From positions 1,488,001 to 1,552,000 of the forward strand of contig NZ_CP130630.1 in assembly GCF_030551255.1 (NCBI RefSeq): DNA of 64,000 nt, given 5' to 3'. The notes under the pieces are model-generated. The model searched no databases. It saw nothing but the letters and a program-made list of their open reading frames with translations, and was not told the DNA's origin. A program made the translations under genes and the position numbers. Source of the DNA: Streptomyces sp. NL15-2K. Lineage in GTDB: Bacteria; Actinomycetota; Actinomycetes; Streptomycetales; Streptomycetaceae. This document shows, in pieces, positions 1 to 8,409 of this stretch (its first letter is position 1; every line of letters starts with the position of its first letter).

Positions 1-1457
1 ATGGTCGACACCCGCGACATGCGCAGGATGACGACCCGTACGTCGGCCACCTCGGTCAGCTCCAGCAGAAAGCGGTGCGCGGCGGCGAAGAACAGCGGCC
101 CGTCGATGCGGTAGGCGACGATGTGCTCGGCGAGCAGGGCGTGTTCCTCGGCGCTGTGGTCGCCGCGATCGAGCGGGACCTGGTCGAAGCGGGCCTGCTT
201 GGCCACGGCGCGCAGGGCGAGGGCACCCGCGACGATCAGGCCGATGATCACCGCGTACACGAGGTCCAAGGCCAGGGTCGCGACCGCGGTGAGGACGAGG
301 ATCAGCGCATCCGAGCGGGTGGCCTTGGCCATCGCCCTGAGCGAGCCGACCTCGACCATGCGGACCGCGGTGGCCAGCAGCACGCCGGCGAGGGCGGCGA
401 GCGGGATCTTGGAGACCATGGGCGCCGCGGCGAAGACGATCACGGCGAGGATCGCGGCATGAGTCAGGGCGGCCAGCCGGGAGCCGGCGCCCGTACGGAC
501 GTTGACCGCGGTCCGGGCGATCGCACCGGTCGCGGGCACCCCGCCGAACAGCGGGGCCGCGATATTGGCCAGCCCCTGACCGAACAGCTCGCGATCAGGG
601 TCGTGCTTCTGCCCCACGGTCATGCCGTCCGCCACCGAGGCGGACAGCAGGGACTCCAGGGCCGCGAGCGCTGCCACGGCCACGGCCGGGGCGAGCAGGG
701 TGCCGAGCGCACCGATGTCAAGGAAGCCGAGCGTGGGCGCGGGCAGCCCGGACGGAAGGTCACCGATCGGCTGCGCCGCGTCCAGGCCCGCTACCTGGGC
801 CACGACCGTGGCCGCGACGACCGCGAGGATGGAGAACGGGAGGGCCGGCCGCCAGCGGGCGCCCACCAGCATGACCGCGGCCACCGCGACCGCGAAACCG
901 ACCGCCGTCCAGTTCGGGTCCTTGGCGAATTCCTCGACGGCCCGCCAGGTCACCACCAGCACGCGGTCGCCCTCGGGCCTGGGCACGCCGAGCGCGTTCG
1001 GGACCTGCTGCAGTCCGATCACGCAGGCGATGCCCAGCGTGAAGCCCTCCACCACGGGCGCGGGCACGTACTGCATGTACTTGCCGGCGCGCAGGGCGGC
1101 CAGCGCCACGAGCATGACGCCGGCCATCAGGCCGACGGTCAGCACGCCGGTCGGACCGTACTCGCCGACGATCGGAACCAGCACCACGGTCATGGCCCCG
1201 GTGGGCCCGGACACCTGGAGATTGGACCCGCCGAACAGCGCGGCCAGGGCGCCCGCGACGACGGCGGTCGCCAGGCCGGCCTCGGCACCCAGACCGGAAG
1301 AGACGCCGAAGCCGAGCGCGAGCGGCAGCGCCACGATCGCCACGGTCAGGCCCGCGAGCAGATCCCGGCGCGGGTCGCGGCGCATGTCCGTCAGGTCGGC
1401 GCGCGTGGGCAGGAGTGCGGTGAGTCGGGCCGTTGTGCGGCCGATCGACGAGGTCAT
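1..1457 (-). CDS. SulP-family anion transporter, C-terminus cut by window edge
   Basis: Seen: translating the minus strand from the ATG at 1457 gives about 485 residues with many hydrophobic segments, beginning MTSSIGRTTARL. It carries SulP-type membrane stretches such as VSGPTGAMTVVLVPIVG and VPAPVVEGFTLGIACVIG. After residue 430 a soluble stretch (HIVAYRIDGPLFFAAAHRF) looks like the start of a C-terminal STAS domain, which runs off the window. Known: SulP proteins carry sulfate, bicarbonate or other anions across the inner membrane. The start overlaps the stop of the ArsR gene (ATGA), so the pair is translationally coupled. Substrate cannot be told from sequence; bicarbonate or sulfate are both possible. 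Confidence 0.9.
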   Translation of the reverse strand, partial: MTSSIGRTTARLTALLPTRADLTDMRRDPRRDLLAGLTVAIVALPLALGFGVSSGLGAEAGLATAVVAGALAALFGGSNLQVSGPTGAMTVVLVPIVGEYGPTGVLTVGLMAGVMLVALAALRAGKYMQYVPAPVVEGFTLGIACVIGLQQVPNALGVPRPEGDRVLVVTWRAVEEFAKDPNWTAVGFAVAVAAVMLVGARWRPALPFSILAVVAATVVAQVAGLDAAQPIGDLPSGLPAPTLGFLDIGALGTLLAPAVAVAALAALESLLSASVADGMTVGQKHDPDRELFGQGLANIAAPLFGGVPATGAIARTAVNVRTGAGSRLAALTHAAILAVIVFAAAPMVSKIPLAALAGVLLATAVRMVEVGSLRAMAKATRSDALILVLTAVATLALDLVYAVIIGLIVAGALALRAVAKQARFDQVPLDRGDHSAEEHALLAEHIVAYRIDGPLFFAAAHRFLLELTEVADVRVVILRMSRVST

Positions 1458-1795
1458 CGCGGGGCGACCTCGGTTTCCCGCAGCTCGGCCAGCAACGCGC
1501 CCCGCCCGGCGAGCACCTCGGTGAGGATCCGGCGCGCGGCCCTCATCAGGTCCGCGACGTCCCCGCCGGCCAGCTCGTAGACGACGGTCGAGCCCTCCCG
1601 GGCCGCGGTGACGATCCCGGAGCGGCGCAGTACCGCCAGCTGCTGCGACAGGGCGGACGGCTCCACCTCTATCGCGGCAAGCAGGTCCCGCACGGGCATC
1701 GGACCGTCCTGCAGCAGCTCCAGCACGCGTATGCGTACGGGATGCCCGAGAATTCGGAAGAACTCGGCCTTGGCCTGGTACAGCGGAACGGACAC
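1454..1795 (-). CDS. ArsR-family winged-helix regulator without cysteines
   Basis: A 113-residue protein matching ArsR/SmtB winged-helix regulators: RILGHPVRIRVLELLQDG leads into a recognition-helix region around VEPSALSQQLAVLRRSGIV, then a beta wing (AREGSTVVYEL). It contains no cysteine, so it lacks the CxC metal-thiolate site of classical metal sensors; it may sense another ligand or use non-thiol residues. Its stop overlaps the start of the SulP transporter gene (ATGA), so it probably controls that transporter and itself. A 20-bp perfect palindrome about 110 bp upstream is the natural operator candidate. Confidence 0.88.
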   Translation of the reverse strand: MSVPLYQAKAEFFRILGHPVRIRVLELLQDGPMPVRDLLAAIEVEPSALSQQLAVLRRSGIVTAAREGSTVVYELAGGDVADLMRAARRILTEVLAGRGALLAELRETEVAPR

Positions 1796-1906
1796 GACCC
1801 CTCGGCTTCTCCTACGGCATCCCCGTCGGCACCCCGCCTCGGGGCGGACACAAAGGGCTGTGCCTGCGGCTACCGGATATCAGACACAGCAATATAGCAT
1901 CTGATC

Positions 1907-1926
1907 AATTGCGAAATTTCGCAATT
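1907..1926. promoter_or_regulatory. Perfect 20-bp palindrome, candidate ArsR operator
   Basis: AATTGCGAAATTTCGCAATT is its own reverse complement. It lies in the 301-bp gap between the amidohydrolase stop and the ArsR start, in markedly AT-rich surroundings. Its position upstream of the ArsR-SulP pair suggests autoregulation; the assignment to ArsR is inference. Nothing gene-like is seen in the rest of 1796-2096. Confidence 0.6.
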
Positions 1927-2096
1927 CCGCAGGAGGGGCCGACGGACCCCGGCGGAAGCCGGGCGTCCTCGCGGGTACGGAAGCGGCCGGTCGATGACCA
2001 CGTCCACGCCGTGCTCGCCCAGGCCAGGGCGGCCGGGTCGCGCTCGGCGGACACGGCGATGCGGTGCCCGTCGACAGTGATCGAGTCGCTGTTGGC

Positions 2097-3272
2097 TCAG
2101 CGCACCCGGTGGCCCGCCCGGTACACCGCGCGGATGTCGGTGACCGCCGAGATGTCGTCGAGGGGGGAGCTGCCGAGCACCAGGAGGTCGGCGTCCGCGC
2201 TGGGAAGCAGTACGCCCTTGCGTCCGGCCCGGCCCACCGCTTTGGCGGCCTCGGTGGTCGCGCAGCGCAGTACGTCACTGTTCGGCATTCCCCACTCGGC
2301 GAGCTGCATCAGCCCGTACGGGTAGACGCCGTGCGGTTTGCCGGGACTGATGCCCGAGTCGGTTCCGGGAACGACCCGGGCACCCGAGGCGATGACCTTG
2401 GCCACGGCGTCCGCCAGGGCGGCGAAGCGAGCGACGACGGCCGGAGCGCTCGGTGTCGTACCGGGCATCATGCCCACCGTGGCGCTGACGAACGTTCCTC
2501 GCCGTACGACCTCGTCCACCAGATCCTGGCGCAGGTCGACGCCGTCGGGGGTGAGGAAGGAGAAGTGCTCGATGGTGTCGAATCCGGCGTCGACCACGTC
2601 CGCGATCGCCGGGACGGCGTGGACGTGGGCGGCCGCGGTGAGCCCGAGCCGGTGTGCCTCGTCGGTGATCAGCCGCAGGTCGGACCGGTCGTACTGCTGG
2701 TACATGGAGTCGGAGCCGGGCGTCATCATGCCGCCGCTGACCATCACCTTCACCACGTCGCAACCGCGCGCGGCGCGTTCGCGCACCGCCGCCCGCAGCG
2801 CGTCGGCACCCTCGGCCTCGCCGCCGAGGAAGTGGCAGTGGCCGCCGTGGGTCGTGATGGGCGGACCCGCGGCGACGATGTCAGGGCGTTCGGTGGGCGG
2901 CACCTGCTCCCGCAGCGCGAGGGCGAGGTAGTCGCGGTCGCCGAGGTCCCGGACCGTCGTGACACCGGTCGCCAGCGTGGTCGCCGCCGAGGCGCGTGCG
3001 GTCTCCAGTACGGCCTCGTGGTCGTCGGACGCCACATGCGCCACGGCGTCCTTGGTACCGTCCCAGCACAGGTGCACGTGCGCGTCGATCAGCCCGGGAA
3101 GCAGCCACCCGTCCGGCCCGAAGTCCGTCACCGCCGCGTGCTCCGGCGGTGCCGCTCCCGTGAAGTCCACGTCACGGATCACGCCGTCCTCGACGAGCAC
3201 CATGCCCGATCGCCTGACGTCCACGCCGTCGAAGACGTGCCCTGCCCGGAGCGCCAGCAGCTCGCTGCGCAT
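2097..3272 (-). CDS. Amidohydrolase-superfamily metallohydrolase (imidazolonepropionase-like)
   Basis: Encodes about 391 residues. The HxH metal motif sits in GLIDAHVHLCW; later candidate ligands are His residues in AAHVHAVPAI and IEHFSF and the Asp in VVPGTDSGI. This order fits the metal-dependent amidohydrolase TIM barrel, with an N-terminal beta-sandwich strand (LLALRAGHVFDG). Start: ATG 3272 has GGAG nine bases upstream; ATG 3281 and TTG 3287 are alternatives. No signal peptide is seen, so it is probably cytosolic. It lies downstream of the FAD monooxygenase at 3512-4705 on the same strand and may cleave an amide, lactam or cyclic product. Substrate unknown. Confidence 0.88.
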   Translation of the reverse strand: MRSELLALRAGHVFDGVDVRRSGMVLVEDGVIRDVDFTGAAPPEHAAVTDFGPDGWLLPGLIDAHVHLCWDGTKDAVAHVASDDHEAVLETARASAATTLATGVTTVRDLGDRDYLALALREQVPPTERPDIVAAGPPITTHGGHCHFLGGEAEGADALRAAVRERAARGCDVVKVMVSGGMMTPGSDSMYQQYDRSDLRLITDEAHRLGLTAAAHVHAVPAIADVVDAGFDTIEHFSFLTPDGVDLRQDLVDEVVRRGTFVSATVGMMPGTTPSAPAVVARFAALADAVAKVIASGARVVPGTDSGISPGKPHGVYPYGLMQLAEWGMPNSDVLRCATTEAAKAVGRAGRKGVLLPSADADLLVLGSSPLDDISAVTDIRAVYRAGHRVR

Positions 3273-3373
3273 AACAGTCATCTCCAAGAAACCGCAAAGT
3301 GGGGGGAGCGGCCAAGCTCAGTTGTTGCCGGGCCGACGGCAGGCAGAAGCGCCGTACTGGTCGGTGTGACAAC

Positions 3374-3393
3374 ACCTACGACTCGTCGTAGGT
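3374..3393. repeat. Inverted repeat between monooxygenase and amidohydrolase
   Basis: Arms ACCTACGA and TCGTAGGT (8 bp) flank a CTCG spacer in the 239-bp gap between two minus-strand genes. It could be an operator for the amidohydrolase or a short hairpin ending the monooxygenase transcript; there is no T-run to favour a terminator. Confidence 0.45.
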
Positions 3394-3511
3394 CGACGCT
3401 TTGCCCGAGATCCCAACTCTCGCCCCTGACCAGGCGTTTGGGGAATGAGAGATCACCAATGGCCGGCATAGACGAGATCTATACCGATGGAATCAGCTGG
3501 AATCAGCCCGA

Positions 3512-4705
3512 TCAGGAACCTCCCCCGGGAACAGCCGTCCCCAACCGGGACTTACCGATGTGGGAGTTCCATTCCAGCAGCCGGGCCAGTTCCTCGTCCC
3601 CGGGCCGCGCCGCAGGCGCTCCACCGGTGCGGGACGGTGTGTGGACGCCGCGGGACATGTTTCCGCTGACGGTGGTGTTGTGTTCCACGCGCGGGCGGCG
3701 GAGCGTCTCGTAGACGGACAGCGCGGTCTCGGTGGCGGGTGTGTCGCGCAGTGCTTTGGCGAGGATGACGGCATCCTCCATCGCCATCGAGGCTCCTTGC
3801 CCGGTCGCCGGAGAGGCCGCGTGGGCGGCGTCGCCGACGAGCAGCATCCGTCCCGAACGCCAGGGTGCTCCGGTCGGTATCTCGGTGGCGTTGGTGACCA
3901 GGATGTCGTCGGGGGTGGCCGCGACGATGTCGGCGGCCGCGGTGGCATCGTCGCGCAGCAGCGGCAGCAGCAGGTCGCGCCACTGGCCAGGCGTGCCGTG
4001 TGCGATCTCAGCGGCGGCCAGGCGTTCTCCGGCCACGCGCGCGTACCAGTACGTCTGCCCGCCGGGCGACACCGCGTAGCCGAAGGCGGCAGCGCTGCCG
4101 CGCACCACGGTGAGGCGCTCGTCGTCAGCCTCCTCGGCCGGAGAGACGTGGGTGGTGTAGCCGTAGAACACGTACTCGCCCGCGTAGCACGGTTGTGTGG
4201 CCGGGGCGATCGTCCGGCGGACGGTGGAGTTCAGGCCGTCGGCGCCGATGAGCAGGTCGCCGGTCGCGGTGCTGCCGTCGGTGAAGTGTGCGGTGACGCG
4301 GTCGGGGCCGTCCTGGACGGCCGCCAGCGAGGCGCCGTGCCGGATGCTGATGCCCCGGTGGGCGGCCTCGGTCTGCAGGGCGGCGTTTAGTTCACCGCGA
4401 CGCAGGCACCGGTACCGCAGGACGGGGTTGTCGGCCTCGCCGAGCGGCCTCTGCGCGACTTCGGTGCCCGTGCCGTCCAGTACGCGCATCGAGGTCAGCG
4501 GGAAACCGGCCACGGTGACGGGGGCCAAGGCGTCGATCTGGGCGAGGGCGCGCATGCCGCTGCTCCCCAGCATGAGGAAGGCGCCCAAGTCCTCGGCCGA
4601 GCCGGGGTGCGCCTCGTACACGCAGACGTCGAAGCCCGCCTTGTGCAGGGCGAGGGCCGTCGTCGTACCGGCGATCCCGCCGCCGATGACAAGTACTCGG
4701 GTCAC
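3512..4705 (-). CDS. FAD-dependent aromatic-ring monooxygenase (PHBH fold)
   Basis: About 397 residues from GTG 4705, chosen because GGAGG lies about a dozen bases upstream and the dinucleotide-binding motif VIGGGIAGTTTALAL then starts almost at the N-terminus; the open frame continues upstream to 4942 without recognisable sequence. The DG motif is in LLIGADGLNSTVRR, and the GD motif LLVGDAAHAASPATGQGA binds the FAD ribityl chain. Known: class A flavoprotein monooxygenases use NAD(P)H and O2 to hydroxylate aromatic rings in the cytosol. It faces the two-component hydroxylase at 5087 across a shared promoter region. Exact substrate unknown. Confidence 0.9.
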   Translation of the reverse strand: MTRVLVIGGGIAGTTTALALHKAGFDVCVYEAHPGSAEDLGAFLMLGSSGMRALAQIDALAPVTVAGFPLTSMRVLDGTGTEVAQRPLGEADNPVLRYRCLRRGELNAALQTEAAHRGISIRHGASLAAVQDGPDRVTAHFTDGSTATGDLLIGADGLNSTVRRTIAPATQPCYAGEYVFYGYTTHVSPAEEADDERLTVVRGSAAAFGYAVSPGGQTYWYARVAGERLAAAEIAHGTPGQWRDLLLPLLRDDATAAADIVAATPDDILVTNATEIPTGAPWRSGRMLLVGDAAHAASPATGQGASMAMEDAVILAKALRDTPATETALSVYETLRRPRVEHNTTVSGNMSRGVHTPSRTGGAPAARPGDEELARLLEWNSHIGKSRLGTAVPGGGS

Positions 4706-4947
4706 GATGTGTCCGGCCCCTCCATGTATGGCTTGCGCGAGCTGCGCATGTGTTCCGGGGAACGTGCGGGCATGCCGCCGGGGTTCCCGTTCGCGTGGTG
4801 TGCCCGATCCGGGACAGGCGGCCCAACTGCGGCCTTTCGGCGGTCTGTTCGCGACGGGCATCGCCTCGGGACTTCCCCGAACACCAAGTCGGCGTAGAGG
4901 TGGCGCCGGGTTCGGTCCCCGACCGCGCGGGAGCTGTGTCATGCGTC

Positions 4948-4957
4948 TGATGCATCA
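4948..4957. promoter_or_regulatory. TGATGCATCA palindrome in divergent promoter region
   Basis: A 10-bp perfect palindrome; with one mismatched pair it extends to 16 bp. It lies in the 381-bp space (4706-5086) between the divergent monooxygenase and two-component hydroxylase genes. Related GATGCAT-centred sequences occur at 18981, 26841, 26890 and 27865, so this may be a shared operator. Nothing else is recognised in the gap. Confidence 0.45.
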
Positions 4958-5086
4958 CACGCCCGAACTTCTGGAGAAGTCCCTGGTCTTTACGCCCCTC
5001 GAGACGGATCCGCATGCTGGCTGACATCACTCCGTCACGTCGGTCGGGGCACTCATCGACCCACGTCGCTCTCCGGGAGAAGCACC

Positions 5087-6277
5087 ATGACAATGTCGTC
5101 CAGCGCCGCAGTGTCGGATCTCGACACCTCTGACGCCGAGCTGGTGGGCCGCGCCACCGGCCTGGTCCCGCTGATCCGTGAGTACGCGGCGCAAGGCTCC
5201 GAGGCGCGTCGAGCGGCCCCCGAGGTGATCAAGGCGCTGGAGGACGCGGACATCTTCCGTCTGCTCGTGCCCAAGAGGTACGGCGGCCACGGGGCGACGC
5301 TGCGCACCGCCGTCGACGCCGTGGCGGAGGTGGCCCGGGGTGATGGCTCGACCGGGTGGATCGCCGCGCTGATGGCCGTCGGCACGGGATTCGCCTCGAC
5401 GTCCTCCGCCCAGGCTCAGGAGGACGTCTTCGGTGCGAATCCGAAGGCGAAGGTGTGCGGCGTCTTCTCCCCCGGCAGCAAGTCGGAGCGGGTCGACGGC
5501 GGCTACCTGGTCAGTGGCCGCTGGCCGTACGCCTCGGGTTCCTTCGCCGCTGACTGGGGGTCTCTGGGCATCCCCGTCGAAGGCGGCGAGCTGGCGATGG
5601 CGCTGATCCCGGCGGAGGCCTGGACGATCGAACCGACCTGGTTCGTCACCGGAATGAAGGGCACGGGCAGCGACACCATCGTGGTCGAAGACCACTTCGT
5701 GCCCGATCACCGGATTCAGCCGGTCAAGGACATGTTCGCGGGGCGCTATCCCACGCCGTACACCGATGAACGGATGGCGTCGATGGCCTTCAACGCGGTC
5801 GCCGCCGCCATTCTCGTCGCACCGCAGATCGGTCTGGGCCGGCACGCGCTGGAGATCACCCGGGCCAAGCTGCCCCAGAAGCCGGTGGCCTACACCAGCT
5901 ACCAGGAGGCGAGGCTCTCCCCCACCCACCAGATCGGCGTCGCCAACGCGGCCACCAAGCTGCACCTGGCCGAGCTGACGCTGAACCGGATGTGCCTCGA
6001 CCTCGACCGGGCCGCCGCCGAGCGCCGCATGCTCGACCTGGAGACCCGCGCCCGGATCCGCAATGACACCGGTGTGGTAGCCGAACTGGTCACAGGCGCG
6101 ATCGACACGCTCCTGACCGCCAACGGCGCCGGTTCCTTCGCCGAGGTCAACGTGCTGAACCGCATCTGGCGGGACTCCGAGACCGCCGCCCGGCACGCCC
6201 TCGTCACCGTCGAGATCGGCAAAGAGGCCTACGGCCGGCTGCTGCTGGGCAACGAAGAACCGACGATCGCCCTGTGA
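5087..6277 (+). CDS. Group D flavin monooxygenase, oxygenase component (HsaA/HpaB-like)
   Basis: A 396-residue protein with the acyl-CoA-dehydrogenase fold typical of two-component flavin hydroxylases. Diagnostic stretches are EVARGDGSTGWIAAL (about residue 81), SGRWPYASGSFAADW and the C-terminal helical domain with SPTHQIGVANAATKLHLAE. Known: such enzymes (HsaA, HpaB) take reduced flavin from a partner reductase and ortho-hydroxylate a phenol to a catechol. The partner follows immediately at 6289. ATG 5087 has GGGAGA six bases upstream. A truncated paralogue lies at 27992. It may supply the catechol for the extradiol enzyme at 14708 (inference). Confidence 0.9.
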   Translation: MTMSSSAAVSDLDTSDAELVGRATGLVPLIREYAAQGSEARRAAPEVIKALEDADIFRLLVPKRYGGHGATLRTAVDAVAEVARGDGSTGWIAALMAVGTGFASTSSAQAQEDVFGANPKAKVCGVFSPGSKSERVDGGYLVSGRWPYASGSFAADWGSLGIPVEGGELAMALIPAEAWTIEPTWFVTGMKGTGSDTIVVEDHFVPDHRIQPVKDMFAGRYPTPYTDERMASMAFNAVAAAILVAPQIGLGRHALEITRAKLPQKPVAYTSYQEARLSPTHQIGVANAATKLHLAELTLNRMCLDLDRAAAERRMLDLETRARIRNDTGVVAELVTGAIDTLLTANGAGSFAEVNVLNRIWRDSETAARHALVTVEIGKEAYGRLLLGNEEPTIAL

Positions 6278-6288
6278 GGACAGCGACC

Positions 6289-6846
6289 ATGGGGACCACA
6301 CCTGCCCTCAGCGCGCAGCAAGGCAGCCCTGCCGCCACCGACGACCCCGTGGACTACCGGCGCGCCCTCGGGCACGTCCCGACCAGCGTGGCGGTGGTCA
6401 CCGCGAGCGCCAGGTCCGGGCCCGTCGGGATGACCGTCGGCTCCTTCACCTCGGTGTCGCTGGACCCACCCCTCATCGCCTTCTTCGTCGACCGGTCCTC
6501 CAGGACCTGGCCGCGCCTCTACGAGGCGAGCCACTTCGGCGTCAACATCCTCGGCCACGGCCACAGCGAGCTGTGCAAGGCGTTCTCCCGGCGCAGCGAG
6601 GACCGCTTCCTCGACGTGGACTGGCACATGTCGGCTCGCGGCTTGCCCCTCCTGGACGAGGCGATCGTCACCCTGGAGTGCACGAGGGCCAAGGTCGACC
6701 TCATCGGCGATCACTACCAGGTGGTCGGCCGCGTCGAGTCACTGGAACTGCGCGCCACCGATCCCCCGCTGATCTTCCTGCGCGGCGGCTTCCTGGATCT
6801 GAGTGCCTCGGGCACGGCGTCCGGACGCGACGAGGCGGACGGATGA
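6289..6846 (+). CDS. NAD(P)H:flavin oxidoreductase, reductase component of the hydroxylase
   Basis: About 185 residues of the flavin-reductase-like split-barrel family. YRRALGHVPTSVAVVTA, GMTVGSFTSVSLDPPLIAFF and FGVNILGHGHSELCKAF are the usual FMN/FAD-binding blocks. Start: ATG 6289 has GAGGA eight bases upstream; GTG 6274, overlapping the oxygenase stop as GTGA, is an alternative adding five residues. Known role: reduces free flavin with NAD(P)H and hands it to the oxygenase (as HsaB or HpaC). Its stop overlaps the next start (ATGA), so all three genes are one operon. Confidence 0.9.
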   Translation: MGTTPALSAQQGSPAATDDPVDYRRALGHVPTSVAVVTASARSGPVGMTVGSFTSVSLDPPLIAFFVDRSSRTWPRLYEASHFGVNILGHGHSELCKAFSRRSEDRFLDVDWHMSARGLPLLDEAIVTLECTRAKVDLIGDHYQVVGRVESLELRATDPPLIFLRGGFLDLSASGTASGRDEADG

Positions 6847-7151
6847 TCTACGAGCACGCCGAACTGCATGTCCACCCGGAGGCAGGCGTCCGGCTCGAAG
6901 CGGACTTCGCGACGGCCCGGCATCTGCTGCTGGAGACTCCCGGGTGCCGGTCCGCCGAACTGCTGCGCAGCGTCGACCACCCCGACACCTACCTGCTGCG
7001 TGTCGGTTGGGAACGACTCGAGGACCACACCGAGGCCTTCCCCGGAACCCCGCAGGCGAAAGCCTTCGCCGAGGCAGTCGCGCCCCACTGTGTCGCCAGG
7101 CCCCGGGTCATCCACTATGCGGCGCACGAGGACAGCACCACCGCTGGGTGA
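6843..7151 (+). CDS. ABM-fold small monooxygenase-like protein
   Basis: A 102-residue protein beginning MIYEHAELHVHPE, read as a ferredoxin-like alpha-beta barrel of the antibiotic biosynthesis monooxygenase (ABM) superfamily: LLETPGCRSAELLRSVDHPDTYLLRVGW followed by DHTEAFPGTPQAKAF is the usual strand-helix-strand pattern. Family members include cofactor-free oxygenases and plain stress-response proteins. The start overlaps the flavin reductase stop (ATGA). It may act on the hydroxylated product or serve as an accessory; no catalytic residue can be named with confidence. Confidence 0.75.
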   Translation: MIYEHAELHVHPEAGVRLEADFATARHLLLETPGCRSAELLRSVDHPDTYLLRVGWERLEDHTEAFPGTPQAKAFAEAVAPHCVARPRVIHYAAHEDSTTAG

Positions 7152-7176
7152 CAGCCCGCGGACCGGAGGCGTCCGG

Positions 7177-7206
7177 CGACCGTAGGCCTTTCGACCGTAG
7201 GCCTTT
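7177..7206. repeat. Perfect tandem 15-bp repeat
   Basis: CGACCGTAGGCCTTT occurs twice back to back, 24 bp before the start at 7231, and is followed by the short palindrome CTTTCATGAAAG (7203-7214). It could be a regulator site or replication slippage. Confidence 0.7.
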
Positions 7207-7230
7207 CATGAAAGACGAACAGGAGACACC

Positions 7231-8175
7231 ATGGGTCGCATCGTTATCAGCGGGGCCTCGGGGGATTTGGGGCACCGTGTCACCGACCTGCTTCTGGCCA
7301 CGGATCCAGATGCCGAACTGACGCTTGTGACGCGCACTCCGGAAAAGCTCCGCCAAGGCGGCGGGAAACAGCGGCTGCGCGTCTGCCGAGGCGACTACCG
7401 GGACGCCGGTTCCCTGGACGCCGCGTACAGCGGCGGGGAGATACTCTTCCTGATCAGCGGACTGAACCTCGGGCGAAGAGTTTCCGAGCACCGGAATGCG
7501 ATTTCTGCGGCGCAGCGGGCCGGTATCCGCCATATCGTGTATACCTCGGTGGGAGGCGTACAGCCGAACAATCCGGCTCTGTCGTCCCAGGACCACTGTC
7601 AGACCGAGCTTGATCTGCGAGCGTCCGGTCTGACGTACACGATTCTCCGGAACTCCCTCTACTCCGAAATCGTGAGCAACGTTCTTGTGGCACCCGGGGT
7701 GGAAACAGGACTGCTCAAGCAAGCGACGGGCGATGGCTTCATCGCGCCGGTCGCGAAGAGCGATGTCGCCGGCAGCGCTGCCACGTGCCTGCTGCAGAAC
7801 GAGCGGCACGCCGGCGCTGTCTACGAGATCACGGGCAGCGAGTTGCTGAATTTTCACGACATCGCGGAGATCGGTACCGAAGTCCACCACGCCCCCATCA
7901 AGTACGCACCGGTCTCGGCCGAAGAGCGCCTCGCATTCTACGATTCCGTGGGGATTCCCCGTACCTATGACCCCGACATGCCGCCGAGCGCAGACGGGCA
8001 CATGTGGGCCAGTGACGAATTGATATCGGCCGAAGTGGCAATTGCTGAAGGCTACCAAGCCGTCATGTCTCACCACGTGAAGCACATCACAGGCCAAGAA
8101 CCTGTCTCCCTGCGCTCTGTGATGGAGCGTTGCAAGTCATTGCGCTACGACGAGATAGGCGCGCAGGTTTCGTAA
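7231..8175 (+). CDS. NmrA/QOR2-like NAD(P)-binding reductase
   Basis: 314 residues with an N-terminal Rossmann motif (VISGASGDLGHRVTDLLL) and the atypical-SDR pattern of the NmrA/NAD(P)H:quinone oxidoreductase type 2 group: YTSVGGVQPNN, then LTYTILRNSLYSE and a C-terminal substrate-binding part. There is no classical YxxxK catalytic pair where a classical SDR would have it, which fits this group. AGGAG lies eight bases before ATG 7231. It heads the plus arm of the large catabolic cluster and could reduce a quinone or enone intermediate; the role is inference. Confidence 0.78.
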   Translation: MGRIVISGASGDLGHRVTDLLLATDPDAELTLVTRTPEKLRQGGGKQRLRVCRGDYRDAGSLDAAYSGGEILFLISGLNLGRRVSEHRNAISAAQRAGIRHIVYTSVGGVQPNNPALSSQDHCQTELDLRASGLTYTILRNSLYSEIVSNVLVAPGVETGLLKQATGDGFIAPVAKSDVAGSAATCLLQNERHAGAVYEITGSELLNFHDIAEIGTEVHHAPIKYAPVSAEERLAFYDSVGIPRTYDPDMPPSADGHMWASDELISAEVAIAEGYQAVMSHHVKHITGQEPVSLRSVMERCKSLRYDEIGAQVS

Positions 8176-8217
8176 GCCCGGGGCTGACCCATACACGCGA
8201 GAAAGGAGTTCCTCGAG

Positions 8218-8409
8218 ATGGTAGAGGTCAAAGTGGATTTCGCCCGGTGCGACGCCAACGGCACCTGCGCGGCACTGATGCCGGACGTGTTCCGGATCGG
8301 TGAGAACGGCCTGCTCGAGCAGTTGACCACCGAAGTCGAGGGCGGTCGTGCGGACGAGCTGGAGGAAGTCATCCTCTGCTGCCCGCTGGGGGCGATCTCT
8401 CGCTCATGA
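8218..8409 (+). CDS. Small [3Fe-4S] ferredoxin for the adjacent P450
   Basis: 63 residues beginning MVEVKVDFARCDANGTC. Cysteines in CDANGTC and at CCPLG supply the three ligands of a P450-type [3Fe-4S] ferredoxin; the second position of the four-cysteine motif is not Cys. Known: such ferredoxins pass electrons from a ferredoxin reductase to a bacterial P450. GAAAGGAG precedes the start. The stop overlaps the P450 start (ATGA at 8406-8409), and a matching reductase lies at 11811. Confidence 0.9.
   Translation: MVEVKVDFARCDANGTCAALMPDVFRIGENGLLEQLTTEVEGGRADELEEVILCCPLGAISRS

Noticed and set aside
75..1580. 501-residue plus-strand open frame
   Set aside because: Arg/Gly/His-rich translation without any domain; it is the antisense of the SulP transporter, whose minus-strand reading has clear membrane segments.
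2064..3713. 549-residue plus-strand open frame
   Set aside because: Antisense of the amidohydrolase; no domain and a typical high-G+C shadow composition.
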